The position numbers and the translations under genes are program-made. A model generated the notes under the pieces. That model saw nothing but the letters and a program-made list of their open reading frames with translations, was not told the DNA's origin and searched no databases. From Pyxicephalus adspersus (lineage: Eukaryota > Chordata > Amphibia > Anura > Pyxicephalidae), in contig NC_092858.1 of NCBI RefSeq assembly GCF_032062135.1, positions 164,801,988-164,865,987 of the forward strand: DNA of 64,000 nt, in the 5' to 3' direction. The first letter of the stretch is position 1, and every line of letters starts with the position of its first letter. Positions 1-11,872 of the stretch are shown here, one piece after another.

Positions 1-395
1 ACCCTGTCTTAAAATAGGCAAATGCTTTACGTAAACACTGTCATTGATTAGGCACATCAAGCAAACCCTTTCCTCAAATAGACACCCGCATCAAATAGTC
101 GCTGTCATCAAATTGGCACGTGCACCCAGCATACCGTGTCCTCACATTGGCAAACTCGTTAAGCATGTCCTGTCCTTAAAGTCGCAAATGCATCATGCAA
201 CCCCTGTCCTTGAATTGGTAAATGCATCAAGTAGACCCTTTTTTGGATTGGCACATGTATAGAGCTGACTGGCAAACTCATGAAGCGGACTCTTTAAACT
301 GGCACACGCAGTGAACAGACGCTGTCCTCAAATAGGTACATGTTATAGGTACATGTTTTAGTCTTTAAATTGGCACATGCATTGAGAAGACTTTT
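1..395. repeat. Degenerate minisatellite, about 35-45 bp unit
   Basis: Imperfect units recur, with a core like ttggcacatgcatcaag followed by a ctgtcctcaaa stretch. About ten diverged copies are visible, starting before the left edge. It lies in IL10RB intron 3. Confidence 0.7.
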
Positions 396-1159
396 TTAGA
401 ACTAGGGTTAAAAAAGGGCTAGAAAAGGTAAACAAAATCAAAACAATGTGTTGAAATTTGGTGTTGACCCCTTTCCATGCTCACCAGACAGGTTGACTCA
501 TGGGTTCCATTATGGTAAATACAGCCCTAGACATGCATTTGTACCAGTTTAAGCCTGAAGAAGAACAGAGAAACTTTATACAGTAAACTTGGTAGTTTGG
601 TGTACTAAAAGATCCAGATAAAAGTATTCTCCTTATTGGTGTCATGCTCAGTCTTTGTATTCCCTTGCAAGGAAATAGAGGAGATCACCAAAGGTCAATG
701 TCTATAATGGCACAGTGGTATGAATGTTTCTTTCACCTCTACATGATTGTCTACCCAGGCTGTGTACAATCCTGTAAGGAGTTTTGTATTTCTAGGCTAA
801 AAGGACATGGTATGGGGCCCATCTGCTAGGCTTGGCTATTTTTATCAAGTCCACACAATCCTGGGTACATTGTATCTCCACTCCCAATGCCTTTGCTAAA
901 TAATTGGGCACAATTGTTGCTGCAAACTGTTTTTGTGCACACCAGGGAGTGTATTCCATGCTTAAACATTAAAAGAGTAGCAAACTTCAACTGTTCCTCA
1001 TAAATGTTGGCCAAAGTTCATAGAACACAACTATCTACTTGCAAGGTTTCACATGCTGTCTTCATGATGATAATAGTACCTCATTTCAGTTGCTGCACTG
1101 TAACAGAGTCTATCCTCAATTGTAGTACTACATTAATCTTGTTTTGTTTTTGTTTCCAG

Positions 1160-1326
1160 CCGTGATTGGTCCACCAGAAGTCCTTGTTTCTTCCAGGTCT
1201 GGCCACATGGACATCAGTTTCTCTGGTCCTTATTTTGAATCTGATAGTACAAAAGACTCCATAAAGGCAAAATATGGTGAGCTCCTTTACAGAGTGTTCT
1301 ACTGGAAGAAAGAGGACCCTTCTCAT
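1160..1326 (+). CDS. IL10RB: IL10RB exon 4 (first half of FN3 domain 2)
   Basis: The acceptor is tttgtttccag; the donor is CAT|gtaaga. The exon begins with two bases completing a split codon, then reads VIGPPEVLVSS, and ends in phase 0 after KKEDPSH. The xIGPP motif opens the membrane-proximal domain in class II cytokine receptors. An open frame continues into the intron and should not be taken as coding. Confidence 0.9.
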
Positions 1327-3955
1327 GTAAGAATTCTTATAAATAACTCAATAAGGAACTGCATGCATGTTTTTAAATGTGATTGCTAGAGATCTGGTAT
1401 CTATTCCCATTGAATTGCATGGAAAAATAAAGAAAAGCAAAAACTAATCCTAAGGGTACACCTATACTTTGGATTTATGCTAGTGCAACCATTGCACCCA
1501 TGACTACTTTTGCATTAAGTGTATGCATGCAGTAGTAATTTCTGATAATCACCTAATGATCCAAACATATGTAATCAGTTTGTACTATACCCACTATAGC
1601 CATGGTTCATGGGCACTAGGGAGCTTTGTTATCTCAAACCAGCTAACATAGCTGACCATGGACTTCGAACATGGAAAAATACCTCTGTCAGCAGCAGTGA
1701 TGATTGACATCATGGCAGTTGCATACTTTGTACAATAAATTAAATCTTTTTTTTTAAGAATGTTGGTACTTTTTTTTAAACATGGTGTTCTATTTTTAGG
1801 CAATATTTAAAGTTTAAAGACAAATATTTAAAAATTTTAGAACACATTTGATACATAAACAGTATACCTCAATTGTAATTAATAGGACTCTATGTCTAAG
1901 CACTGTTGAACCAAAACTCAACCCTAAAACAAGTAATTTTGCTACCATTTGATGTGGCCCAGTCTAAAATGAACCAACAGCAATGCCATAACAGTCTTTA
2001 GATCAGGCCCAGTGTCCCTGTGGAGCGCCATGAAATCCAGATTAAGACTGTACATGGGCCCTCATTTTTTGTCTAAGTTAAGATCAAATGGCACTTCTTC
2101 CCTTCGCACTAATTCCTATTCCATTGCCATTCAATTAAAAATCGGTAGTAAAGGCCCCTGGTTATGATAACAGAATTACAGAAGTGAGTCTTAGCTCTAG
2201 ACAAGGCCAGATTACTCACAAGGCCACTTAAGCTGTGGCTTAGGCTTCCATGGCTAAAAGGGGTGGCATTTGTACTGCTATTGTGGCTGTAACATTATCA
2301 ATATATTATATAAATGTGCTAAGCATAGGGCTGTCCTGCCCACAACCATCATGGTTTCCCACCAAAACCACTCCACTATCATTGGGCACAAGCTAGTTGG
2401 CCTAGTACGGAAAAAAGTACAAATCCGGCCATAGGTCTAGGCATGGGTGTCTCAACATAATGTCAGCCCTAAGGTCTAAAGATACAATGGGCCACGGCAA
2501 AAAGTCATGGGCGTGTGGATATAAGTGGATGTGGTTACCACATGGGCATTACCAATAGCCCCCAAAGCATATAATGGCACAAAAATAACCCCCATAGCAA
2601 AAATAACCTCCTATACTCTTAGAATACTGCTTGGAATGCCTGTTTGTGGCTTGTTCACAGAATAGTGTCTCCTAACTTGGACAGTGCTGCAATGCAAAGG
2701 CAACAGGTGCTATAGTGTTCCTCTTTTTGGTTACATAGGGTTTATGCATTACACTGAAACCTTTTGGAACACAGCGCTGCACGATAATGTTCCATTTCCT
2801 ACCAATGTGAACCAAATCCATAGAAAATAAGGGTGTCTTTTTGCTGGAACTGCGATGGGAAATTAATCCCAACACTGATGGTGTGAGCCAAAAAATTTAT
2901 TGTGTTAGTAAAAGTTTCATCCCTTTCAGGTTCTGTCTGTGAACACCTCACAATCTACAGGAACATTGACTAAACTGGAGACTTGGACCATCTACTGCCT
3001 GAAAGTACAAGCTTACATCTCTTCCTTTGGAAAAGAAGGACTGTTCAGCCCGGAAATCTGTCGGAAAACTACAGATGATGGTAAATATTACTATCAGTAT
3101 TGTTGTAACATTACCTTGCAGAAGCCACGCCATTGATTGGTTAAGTCAGCTCTGTCTGGCTGGACTTTTTGTAACTTTATATCTGTAAATCTGCTGCCTC
3201 TGCTAGTCCTAGGAGATCTGGAGTGAGATTTGGTGTTGTCACCTCTGTGCCGCTTACTGTTCTCCTTGCTGGAGGGGAATCTGTATCTGAATACCTGCAC
3301 CCCACCTACTCCTACTCATTCATTGTGTTGTTATAGAAATAAGTTGTCTCCAACAGTGCAGAACTGTTTATAATAGCAACCAATCATGAATAATTTTAAA
3401 TTTTTTGCAAAAAAAGTAAACAAGTTGGTGGCATGGTGGCTCAGTGGCTCACACAAGGTTGCAAGGACCAAAACTTGATGAGAGCACAGAGTTTGTATGT
3501 TCTCCTGTTTGCATTGGTTTCCTTTGGACACCTGGGTTTCCTATCCAAATCATAAAGGTGGATTATTATTTTTAAACAAAAAATGACTATGGGGAAAATA
3601 CATTGTGAGCTCCTTCAATGGACAGTGAATCTATAAAGAACAATAAAATACATAAAAATAAATAAAAGGGTGATTGAAATAGTGCTGCACGCTAAGGGAA
3701 TTTATGACATAAAAAAAATTATATTATAAATGAAATGATAATGGTGGATTTGACATACATACACTGCATCTGAATTACAGGAAGAACACCATGGTGGCAG
3801 ATTGCTGGCATGTTCCTTGCAACAATGCTATTTACAATGAGTGCAACCCTTGGACTTTGCTATTTTGGTTTTACGGCACGTAGGAAATATTTATCCTTCC
3901 CGTCATATTCTATCCCAGAACATCTGAAAGAGGTGAGCAATTCATCAGAGACCAG

Positions 3956-4032
<77 letters not shown>

Positions 4033-4449
4033 ATCTAGTCTGTCTTCCTTCTTTCCCACCTTTTCTTTCTTCTGTATATCCTCATACAATACAGGTAGCC
4101 CCCGGGTTACATACAATAGGGGCTGTAAGTTGAATTTGTATGTAAGTCGGAACAGGTACATTATTTTAATAAATTCAATTAGAACAAATGTTTGTCCCAA
4201 CATATTATTAGGCAGCATAGTGTCAGTTACTGTATAAAATGTGGTGTGTGTGTGTGCTCCATTTTTGTAATTGAACTGTGTTTTGTGTTTCAGTACTTAA
4301 GCAAGCCGTTCAGTAGCTCCCCAAACTTGCCAACACAGCCCTCGGAAGAATATGGGGAATCATGTGAACAACTGACATTTATCTCAGTGGAGAGTGAAGA
4401 GGAGACCAATGGGGAAATGGAGAAAAATGGAGAGAAACTCCAAAATTAA
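1160..4449 (+). CDS. IL10RB: Interleukin-10 receptor subunit beta, 3' part (exons 4-7)
   Basis: Accessory chain shared by the receptors for IL-10, IL-22, IL-26 and interferon lambda; a plasma-membrane protein whose box1 region binds TYK2 in known orthologues. Seen here: four exons 1160-1326, 2930-3080, 3781-3932 and 4294-4449, joined in phases 1, 0, 1, 0, encode 207 residues plus stop. The order is the second FN3 domain, one membrane span, then a 51-residue tail. Landmarks shared with mammalian IL10RB are IGPPEV at the domain start, the YWKK strand, the cysteine pair IYCLKV/EICRKT, and the box1 stretch SIPEHLKE. The signal peptide and first FN3 domain lie left of the window, so this is a partial gene cut by the edge, not a truncation. 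Introns hold a degenerate minisatellite, a weak SINE copy and a (TCTA)n tract. Confidence 0.92.
2930..3080 (+). CDS. IL10RB: IL10RB exon 5 (second half of FN3 domain 2)
   Basis: The acceptor is ccctttcag and the donor is GATG|gtaaat; phase 0 in, phase 1 out. It encodes VLSVNTSQSTG, then TIYCLKVQAY and EICRKTTDD. The two cysteines form the disulphide typical of the second domain, and NTS is a possible N-glycosylation site. Confidence 0.9.
3781..3932 (+). CDS. IL10RB: IL10RB exon 6 (transmembrane and box1)
   Basis: The acceptor is ctgaattacag; the donor is GAG|gtgagc. Phase 1 in and phase 0 out. It encodes a short stalk RTPWWQ, a hydrophobic span from about IAGMFLATML to LCYFGF, a basic stop-transfer ARRK, and SIPEHLKE. 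The last matches box1 of known IL10RB proteins, where TYK2 docks. Confidence 0.92.
3957..4031. repeat. (TCTA)n microsatellite
   Basis: About 18 uninterrupted tetranucleotide units lie immediately downstream of the donor of IL10RB exon 6. Such tracts are usually length-polymorphic. Confidence 0.97.
4087..4235 (+). repeat. Dispersed repeat, copy of the element at 43510-44003
   Basis: The stretch from gtagcccccgggttacatac to the aataatatgttg-like segment recurs in inverse orientation at about 43850-44003. It lies in the last IL10RB intron. Family not identified. Confidence 0.6.
4294..4449 (+). CDS. IL10RB: IL10RB exon 7 (cytoplasmic tail and stop)
   Basis: The acceptor is tgttttgtgtttcag, phase 0. 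It encodes 51 residues starting YLSKPFSSSP and containing EQLTFISVESEEE; the TAA stop is at 4447-4449. The tail is acidic near its end and shorter than that of human IL10RB. The [DE]-x-L-[ST] segment resembles the final-exon motif of the paralogues. Confidence 0.9.
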   Translation, partial: YLSKPFSSSPNLPTQPSEEYGESCEQLTFISVESEEETNGEMEKNGEKLQN

Positions 4450-6650
4450 CACTGTTTTCCATAACCTCTCCTATGGTTTTCAAGATCAGTTTACCGGTGC
4501 CGCCATTTCCAGATTCCTTAAAAGCTGATAGTTTCCTAGCTGTCCATTCCTCACAAATATTACTTAGTAAGCCATTGCTTGAAACATTGCTTGAAACAAA
4601 TTCAAAATCAGAATTCACAACCTCAATGTTTTCTTCCGAAATGCCATTGATTTCTAAAATGGTCCACATATATTGCACTGAATATTGGTTTACATTGCTT
4701 TAGCTAGAGTCAGGTGTTTGCATGCTCCTTCACAGTTAGGGGCAATTAGTGCTACTATATATACAGGAAAGGAAGGGGGTAGGGGATAGGTTGTCCTATT
4801 GTTTACACACTACAGAACAAAACATTTTTTGGTAAATTTGTTTACTTTGCATATAAAGACACACCGAACTCCCTATAAGCAAATGTTGCAGGTACCAGAG
4901 GGCAAACTAGAAAACAAAGGAACAACGATAGCAATAAGCTTCTACTGATCTAGGGCACTTATAAAAATTGACCAGTTCTCTTTATAGGAGAAGTCATTGG
5001 TGGGCTGAACTCCTTTTTCCGGGTACCCCGAATTCTTTGTGCACTTTTAGACTTTTTGACTGCTTGGCCCTGTCCCTTTTTGCCTCCCTATTGACCCCCC
5101 GTTAAAGTAATCGGTAGCTTCATTTACCAACACCAAATTTCAGAACATAGAAGGGGCAGCTCAACCTTTACAACTGTCAATATTTTTGTGCCTGCTACAT
5201 ATTTTAGCATTGGTGATGTAAAAAAAATAACAAAAAATGAGTAACAAATAGGACTAGATTTTATGAAAAGATGTCTTTTTTTATTTAGTTTGTGGTTTAC
5301 CTGTATTTATGGAGCATATACAAGTGCTGCTAAACCTGCTCAATTAGTTAGTTGTTCAACCTGGTTGTTTTAAAGTGAATGTAGTTGCCAAAACTGACAA
5401 TATTTTTGAAATTTTGATAATTTGGAAACCTCAGTAGTTTATGGATTTAATTGCAATGACAATACATTTGGTCTTATTCAATGAAGAGAATAAAAAATGC
5501 AAGAGTAAGGCTCAATGAGGATTATACATTGATGTCTTGTCTTCGGAATATGCAGTAATAAATGCTGACCTTACTATGCAAAATTAACTTGGACTTCCAA
5601 ATTGATAATTGCTGTTCCAAAGCCATTTGCATTTTTTCCCCTTTGTAAATGAAACCCTATTGTTCACTTTTAGCTCTCAGGCCATTATTATAAAGGTTGT
5701 CTCAGTGCCATTAGGTGTTATGAGTGTTCCTCTTGCACAGCAGCTCTTCATTTCTGTAAAATGGCACAAACATGGTACATGAAAAAGAGCCTAATTATTG
5801 TAATACTTTATAGAATACCTATGGCGCCATCTGCAAGGATTTCAACATGTCCTGGCAAATAGGACCACAGGAGATGTGCCTTGAGATAGGGAAATGCTGA
5901 AATGGTTGGAAGTATGTAGCCACCACATGCACCCATTTCCTGCACTCCATTCAGATTTCGGAAGCATGGATATTTTCATTACTTTCAAGTATGGATTGGC
6001 CAAATTCATCACATTGTAGTAGGAAGACACTGACTTATATAGGGCTGTAGTTTCAGGCACCCCATGGTTAAAAAGTGTGGAGGAAAAACAAAAAAATATA
6101 TACCGGTATATGCTATTGGCAATGGCAAGAATAAAATGAATCTGTTGTTTTGCTCCACATGTTAAAAGCACAACTTAACTTTACCTGTAACTCCTATTCT
6201 TTATTAAATAAGGCCAAATGTTTATTATTCTCTGGGTTCTACTCTACCAGGCTTTTACCTGGTAAATGTTTAAAATGTTTTATATGTGTTTGTGTTAAAT
6301 TAAGAAAATATCTTAACATTGTATATACATGCAAGTACTTACACTATCTTTTTTGTTTTACTTTACATTACCTCTGCACAGTGGTAGTAAAACTTTATAT
6401 CTTCATGTTCCAGAGCAACCAATCAGATTTCACCTTCGAACCACTAAATACAGAATCTGATTGACTGCCCTGTATTATGTTGACACATTTATATTGGCTT
6501 TATGTTGTTTTATTTATCTTACAGAAATTAAGAACATTATTTAGTTTGAGTGATGAGCAATGATTTTTTTTTATAAACTGTTAAATATATATTTTTGCAA
6601 AATAACTGTCTTTTGAGTGAAATAAATGTTTTCAGCTATCCACTCTGTAT
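4450..6650 (+). other. IL10RB: Probable IL10RB 3' UTR
   Basis: Unlike the flanking DNA, this 2.2 kb holds no copy of the repeat families seen elsewhere in the window, as expected for a transcribed 3' UTR. AATAAA hexamers occur at 5489-5494, 5557-5562 and 6621-6626; the last is the most likely distal polyadenylation signal. The extent is inferred. Confidence 0.5.
6621..6626 (+). promoter_or_regulatory. Candidate polyadenylation signal of IL10RB
   Basis: A canonical AATAAA lies 2.2 kb after the stop codon, followed by T-rich sequence. Repeats begin further right. Earlier hexamers at 5489 and 5557 are alternatives. Confidence 0.4.
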
Positions 6651-9630
6651 GGCTAAATGTTTCTGAACACCTGACCATCACACCTGTTTAAGGCTTTGTA
6701 CACATGTCAGATGATTGTTCCCTGAAATCAACAATGGTGCTCCTCTCGGGCATCAATAGGCTATAATGAATCCATCGGCAACAATCTGAAATGCTGTAAT
6801 GAAGGTCAATGGGGGAAAACACAGCGGATGCCGCTCACTTCTCCTTCACCTTCTCTCCATAGAACATAATAGCCATTGTGTGTAGAGAAGTTGTTCTTTC
6901 ATCTGTTATCAATTATGAAAAAGAATTTCCAGTGACACAAAACTTACTTGTGGATATAGCCTAAACTTATTGGACATCTGATTCTAATAGTTTTTAGTGC
7001 GTGTGTCTGGAATTTGTGCCCATTCAGCCAAATGAGCATTTGGGAGGTCAGGTACTGATGTTGGATTAGAAGATCTGGCCCCCAATCAGCATTCTAATAT
7101 ATTTCGAAAGGGCCCGAGGCAGGGCTCTGTGCAAACCACTTGGTTTTCCCCACACCAAAGTCGTCAAACCCCGGCTTTAGGGAACTTTCTTTGCACGCAA
7201 GAGTACATTCATTTTAGAATGGAAAAAGGAGCCACAGTTGCTACACAGTTGCAACTGCACAATTGTCTGAATATCTTTGTAAACTGCAGTCGGAACTAAA
7301 CCCTGTGATACTCACCTATATGTGCTAACACAGGGTGGCTAAACTTTTCCCTTTTTGTGATCTTTAGCCATCTTGACTGGCTGGGTTTGGATGACTCCTA
7401 CACATGTGCTCCGGGGGTGCAATCAGTGTCGCCCATCACAGGTAAAGCAGATATGTGCTTTTGATAGCTACAGGAAGCAATCAGGCAGGTAAGAATGCTT
7501 ACTGCAGAAGGGACATCACCTGTTCCTTTCTGCAAAAAAAAGTCCTGCCTGATTGCTAATTTTTAAAGAACTACGGATCATGCCCTTATGTTCGGAATCA
7601 GGCAGGTGACTACTGGTTTCCATTAGAGACATAGCATGATTAGGAAAAGGTGTTACTTCTATAATACATTGTATTGGGTGTAATGTCAAAAGTATATCCA
7701 CAATGAGCAGATATATTAGGTTTTTTTCCCGCTATGAGCCCAAAGCTTTTACTTTTTATTTTTAACAATTCCTAGATTGTAAGCTCTTCTGGGCAGGACC
7801 CTCTTTTCTTCCTGTGTCACTGCCTGTATCTGTCAGTCATTTGCAATTTCTGTCTCTCATTGACTATAGTAGAAGAGCCCTGAAGTAAAGCTGTAGTACA
7901 GGTAGGTAGGTAATATTTGTTTTTTGTCCAGGGAGTGTAAAGGTTGCTGTAGATTCTAGTATCAGGAATTCACAGGATTACAACAGAAGTTTATTGACTC
8001 ATCTCATTGCTTGCTTGGTGATAATCAGACATTCTAATTACAGTTCATTAGAATTTGATTCCTGGAAAAGGTATTTCATAACACTTCCGCTTCATTATCT
8101 TACGGCAATAATATATTTAGATAGGAGCAGGAAAAATAATCCCAGAGATGTTGACAATCCAGCATGCTGCAACATGAACGGCTTACCTACGCAAAGGATG
8201 TTATGTGCTGACTTGGTAGCAAATTTCCCAGAAAGATAATTTAAATTAATTTAAAAAAAAACCTCCTAAGAAAAAAAACGATTTGTTGTCTGCAGCATCT
8301 TGGTTCATCCGACTGACTACCGTTAATTGGTATATTTTGCAAGGCAGTGTAGAACATCATATACCTAAGCGGAATTGAAGTTTCATTTTTAAAACTGTTG
8401 GATCAGGCAGGGCATTATTGTAGAAAGGGACGGGTGATCTCCCTTCAGCACTTATCAATTTTTCCTGCCTCATTGCTCTGTGGAATTGTCAAAATCCCAG
8501 CTTCCCTGCACTTGCTGGTCCTGAATGAACTGCTGTGTGCCTACAGGTGAGTTATATCCTACTAGGAAGGCCAATCAAGATGGGCAAAAATGGTAAAATA
8601 GAAGGGAAAACGATGGCTGCACTCTGAGATGATTAATACAGGGACATGTGTGTATAGAAGGGTTTAGTTCCACTTAAATTATCTCTAAAGCCACCCCCCC
8701 CCCCCTCTAATTTTTTTTAAATGTAAATTTTTATTAAAGGTTTTCAATAAACATAACAGTAAAAATAGACAAATAATAGGAAGGTATTACATCAGAATTT
8801 ACAATAAAAAAATAAGATTGGAAAAAAAGGCACCACAAAGTTAGGTACTACCAACACATGCAGGTTGAGACAGCTTCAAACATACGTTAGGCATTTGCCC
8901 TGGAAGGTCTTTGTTAGAATTTCAAAACAGGTAATCATAAAAAAAATATTATAATAATATTATAAATAATAAAATATCAATGCAACTCAAAACCATTGTA
9001 AAAGTTTAAATGTCCCAAGTAATACAAGAAGTGAGGGTGGATGAGAAAAAAGGAAAGTGGTAATGTGGGTAAGAAGAAGAGGAAAAAATAGTTAATAAAG
9101 GAAAAAGAAAAAAAGAGAAACAGAGAGGGGGACAGTAATCCCTTTTACAGGGGTCATAAAGTGAGGGGGCTATGCCTGAGTGGTATCTTTTGAAGCCTAT
9201 TGACACTGCCTGATGCCAAGGGGCTCATATCTCATCAAATTTCTCCAGGTGGTTATAAAGTCTGGCAGACAGTTGTTCCATTAACCTAACATCACAATGC
9301 GCTCTAATTTAAGATAATTTAAATTTAGGATAAGGTAAGCATAAGCATACCTTATCTTACATTAGATAAAAAAGCATAAGCAGGTAAGACTTGATAAAAG
9401 TTGGAAAAACCACATTGCATATGGATACTTTTTAGAGATTTTTTTTTACACAGAATAGTCAACTTACAAAATAAAGCACTGGTATTATCTACTTACGATA
9501 CTGCCGGCTCTCGATTGTCAATAACAGTTTTAATAGGATGTTGTTAAAGGAGAGCAGGAAAAGGGAGCTTTTTGTGATGTTGATAAAATGATGACACATT
9601 AGAAAGCAATTAATAAGACTACGGGATTTC
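6651..9630. other. Intergenic DNA between the convergent genes IL10RB and IFNGR2
   Basis: No gene seen. It holds two fragments of a dispersed repeat recognisable by aactaaaccctgtgatactc (about 7295-7550 and 8390-8690), an L2-type LINE 3' tail near 7765-7900, a poly-C run near 8694, and AT-rich low-complexity DNA to 9500. Short open frames have no family resemblance. Confidence 0.6.
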
Positions 9631-11713
9631 AGCAGTTGAATACTGGTTTATTACAAAAAAAAGTGATTCTACCACAAAAAAATAATCTCGTTTTTTTTAT
9701 ACTACTACTTGCACATTAACAAGAGAACATGTCATTTTTCACATTGTTTTTATTATACCCTGGGAAGTGTGCCTGCACCTCCCTAATGCATTATATAAAA
9801 CTGTACCTAGTTAGCAGAAATCTCCCAGACATGGTTGACAATTTATTACTTTAGTACAAAAACTAACACAGTTAGAAGTTCTGCCAGCTATCAGAAAGTC
9901 ATTTACAATGTCAGTCCTATGACTAGATAATCAAGTGGAAGCACACACTCATGTATAAAAATAAAAACAACTACATTAAGAAACACTTTAAATCAATTAC
10001 AATATGATGTCCCCCCTATGTGCCAATGATAAGGACCTCTTTAGGGAGTATGCTGGTTGAACCTGTCATATTTGAACCTCAAGTATCTAGAGCCTGGTGT
10101 TCAGGAGCAAAAGATCACTTCTAAGCCCTCATAAAAATCTGGGAAGAGATTTTAGAAAATCTTGTACCTACTGTGAAGCATAGTGGTAGAAATGTTATGT
10201 TCCGCATTGTATCAAAGATGATAATGAGTCCATTTGTTTTTAAATTTACCCAGAAATGAATCCATGTGATACTGATTTACAGAACAAGAAAAAAAAGGAA
10301 AGGGATTAAATATGGAATGGTCCTGGTTTGAATTACATTGAAATGATGTGGGGATTTGACAGAAGCAATTCCTGTCAGGAAACACATTTTTGCAGCTGGA
10401 GTCATTTTGCATGGAAGAGTGTTCGAAATGTCATGGAGAGGAGGCCAGTTATTGCTTTCAAGAAGTCATTTCTGCTAAAGGGAGCCATACTGACTTCTGA
10501 GGCCAAGGACGTACTTATTTTTTCCACAACATATTAATATCTTTATTGATATTTGTTAAAAAAAAATACTGAAAAGGCAAAGTTTCCACATGTAGGTATT
10601 CATTTAATGACTGACTATTTATAGCTGGCACTTACGAATAGCTTTAAGACAAGAACCACACGGTGTACAGCAGCGTGGTGTCCCTCCGTCCTGAACTCCA
10701 TTCTTGCTCCAGGTCTACAGGCTGTCAGTAAGCATGCTTGACAAACTGCATATTGACTCTTTACTATGCTGTGCACTTAAAAGATCAATTCACTTAATGA
10801 CGGGTCATTGGAATAGAACCTGGTCGTTAAGTGAGAATCATCTCTATTTTATTTCAATGATATCACATTTTTCTGCAGGCAGTTTCAATTATAATCCTAA
10901 GTCTGTCTATTAACAACTAAAATAAAACCATCATGGGGTGAACATGACCAACTTGCATTACTGAATATATAAAGTGGTGCACTCTTCATGCACAGTTATA
11001 GCACTCTTATTTCTGTTACCAAGGCACTTTGCAATACTATACGAACATCTCCCTTATTTCTCTACACGTTCTGCATCTCATGTTATTACGTTCATACAAG
11101 GAACGCTCCACAAAACAGAGACAAAGCCATGCTGAGAGCGGATGGTACTCCACATGTCATGAGATGTTGCACTAAATTGTTTAGTTCCACTCTGACAGTG
11201 TAAAAGTTGAAAGGCATACATATCAATATATTTGCCAGCAAAGTCTTTATAATACTGTCCCTGTACCACAGAAAGTCACAATGCTCATTGGCTTTGCAGT
11301 ATGGCTGTAGTGTGTCACCTGCTTGGCTTTTAAATGTGGCTTTGGCTTGTGAACAGTTAGACTCTCTGGAAAGGATTAAAATAAAAATGTTATATCTAGG
11401 ACACAAGTCCCGTCATGTTCATACAAAAATATAATAAATATATATGAGCATAGTGCATATCACTTATTGACCTTACATGTCTGTTTTCTTCACAGGCATA
11501 ATTGAGAAGACAAAATGGGAGGCAGTCTGCTGCCTAGGGCACATCTATTGCACATCCAGCCTGCTTGATGTACAAGGTACACATCCACTCGACCTGAGCG
11601 CATCCTGAGTGGTCCTCGGTGAGTGCAGCCTAGCAATCCCCAGTGCTGCTATATTCTGTGTATAGCGTGAGGATCTGGTTTGTACATTGGTTCAGTTTTC
11701 CTCACAGAAGTGC
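9630..11713 (-). other. IFNGR2: Probable IFNGR2 3' UTR
   Basis: About 2.1 kb beyond the IFNGR2 stop is largely free of the window's repeat families. On the minus strand AATAAA occurs at 10848-10853 and 9647-9652; the latter is followed by sequence like a transcript end. Extent inferred from the hexamer and from absence of repeats. Confidence 0.4.
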
Positions 11714-11872
11714 TCAGGTCTTCTCCAAACCCTGTTGGCTGTCATCAGGACATGTTTCCTCATTATTATCCTGGCTGAGGTCCAATCCCACAATGGAAAG
11801 ACGATCGTATTGTTCACAGGATATGTTCAAAGGACATTCCATAAAGACAGAGGGAGGAGCATCTTCCAAATA
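11714..11872 (-). CDS. IFNGR2: IFNGR2 exon 7 (cytoplasmic tail and stop)
   Basis: The acceptor is atctgtcttgcag, phase 0. It encodes 52 residues starting YLEDAPPSVFME and containing YDRLSIVGLD; the TGA is at 11714-11716. It continues box1 in frame exactly as YLKD does in human. No start-initiated open frame marks this exon, so it is easily missed. Confidence 0.9.
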   Translation of the reverse strand, partial: YLEDAPPSVFMECPLNISCEQYDRLSIVGLDLSQDNNEETCPDDSQQGLEKT

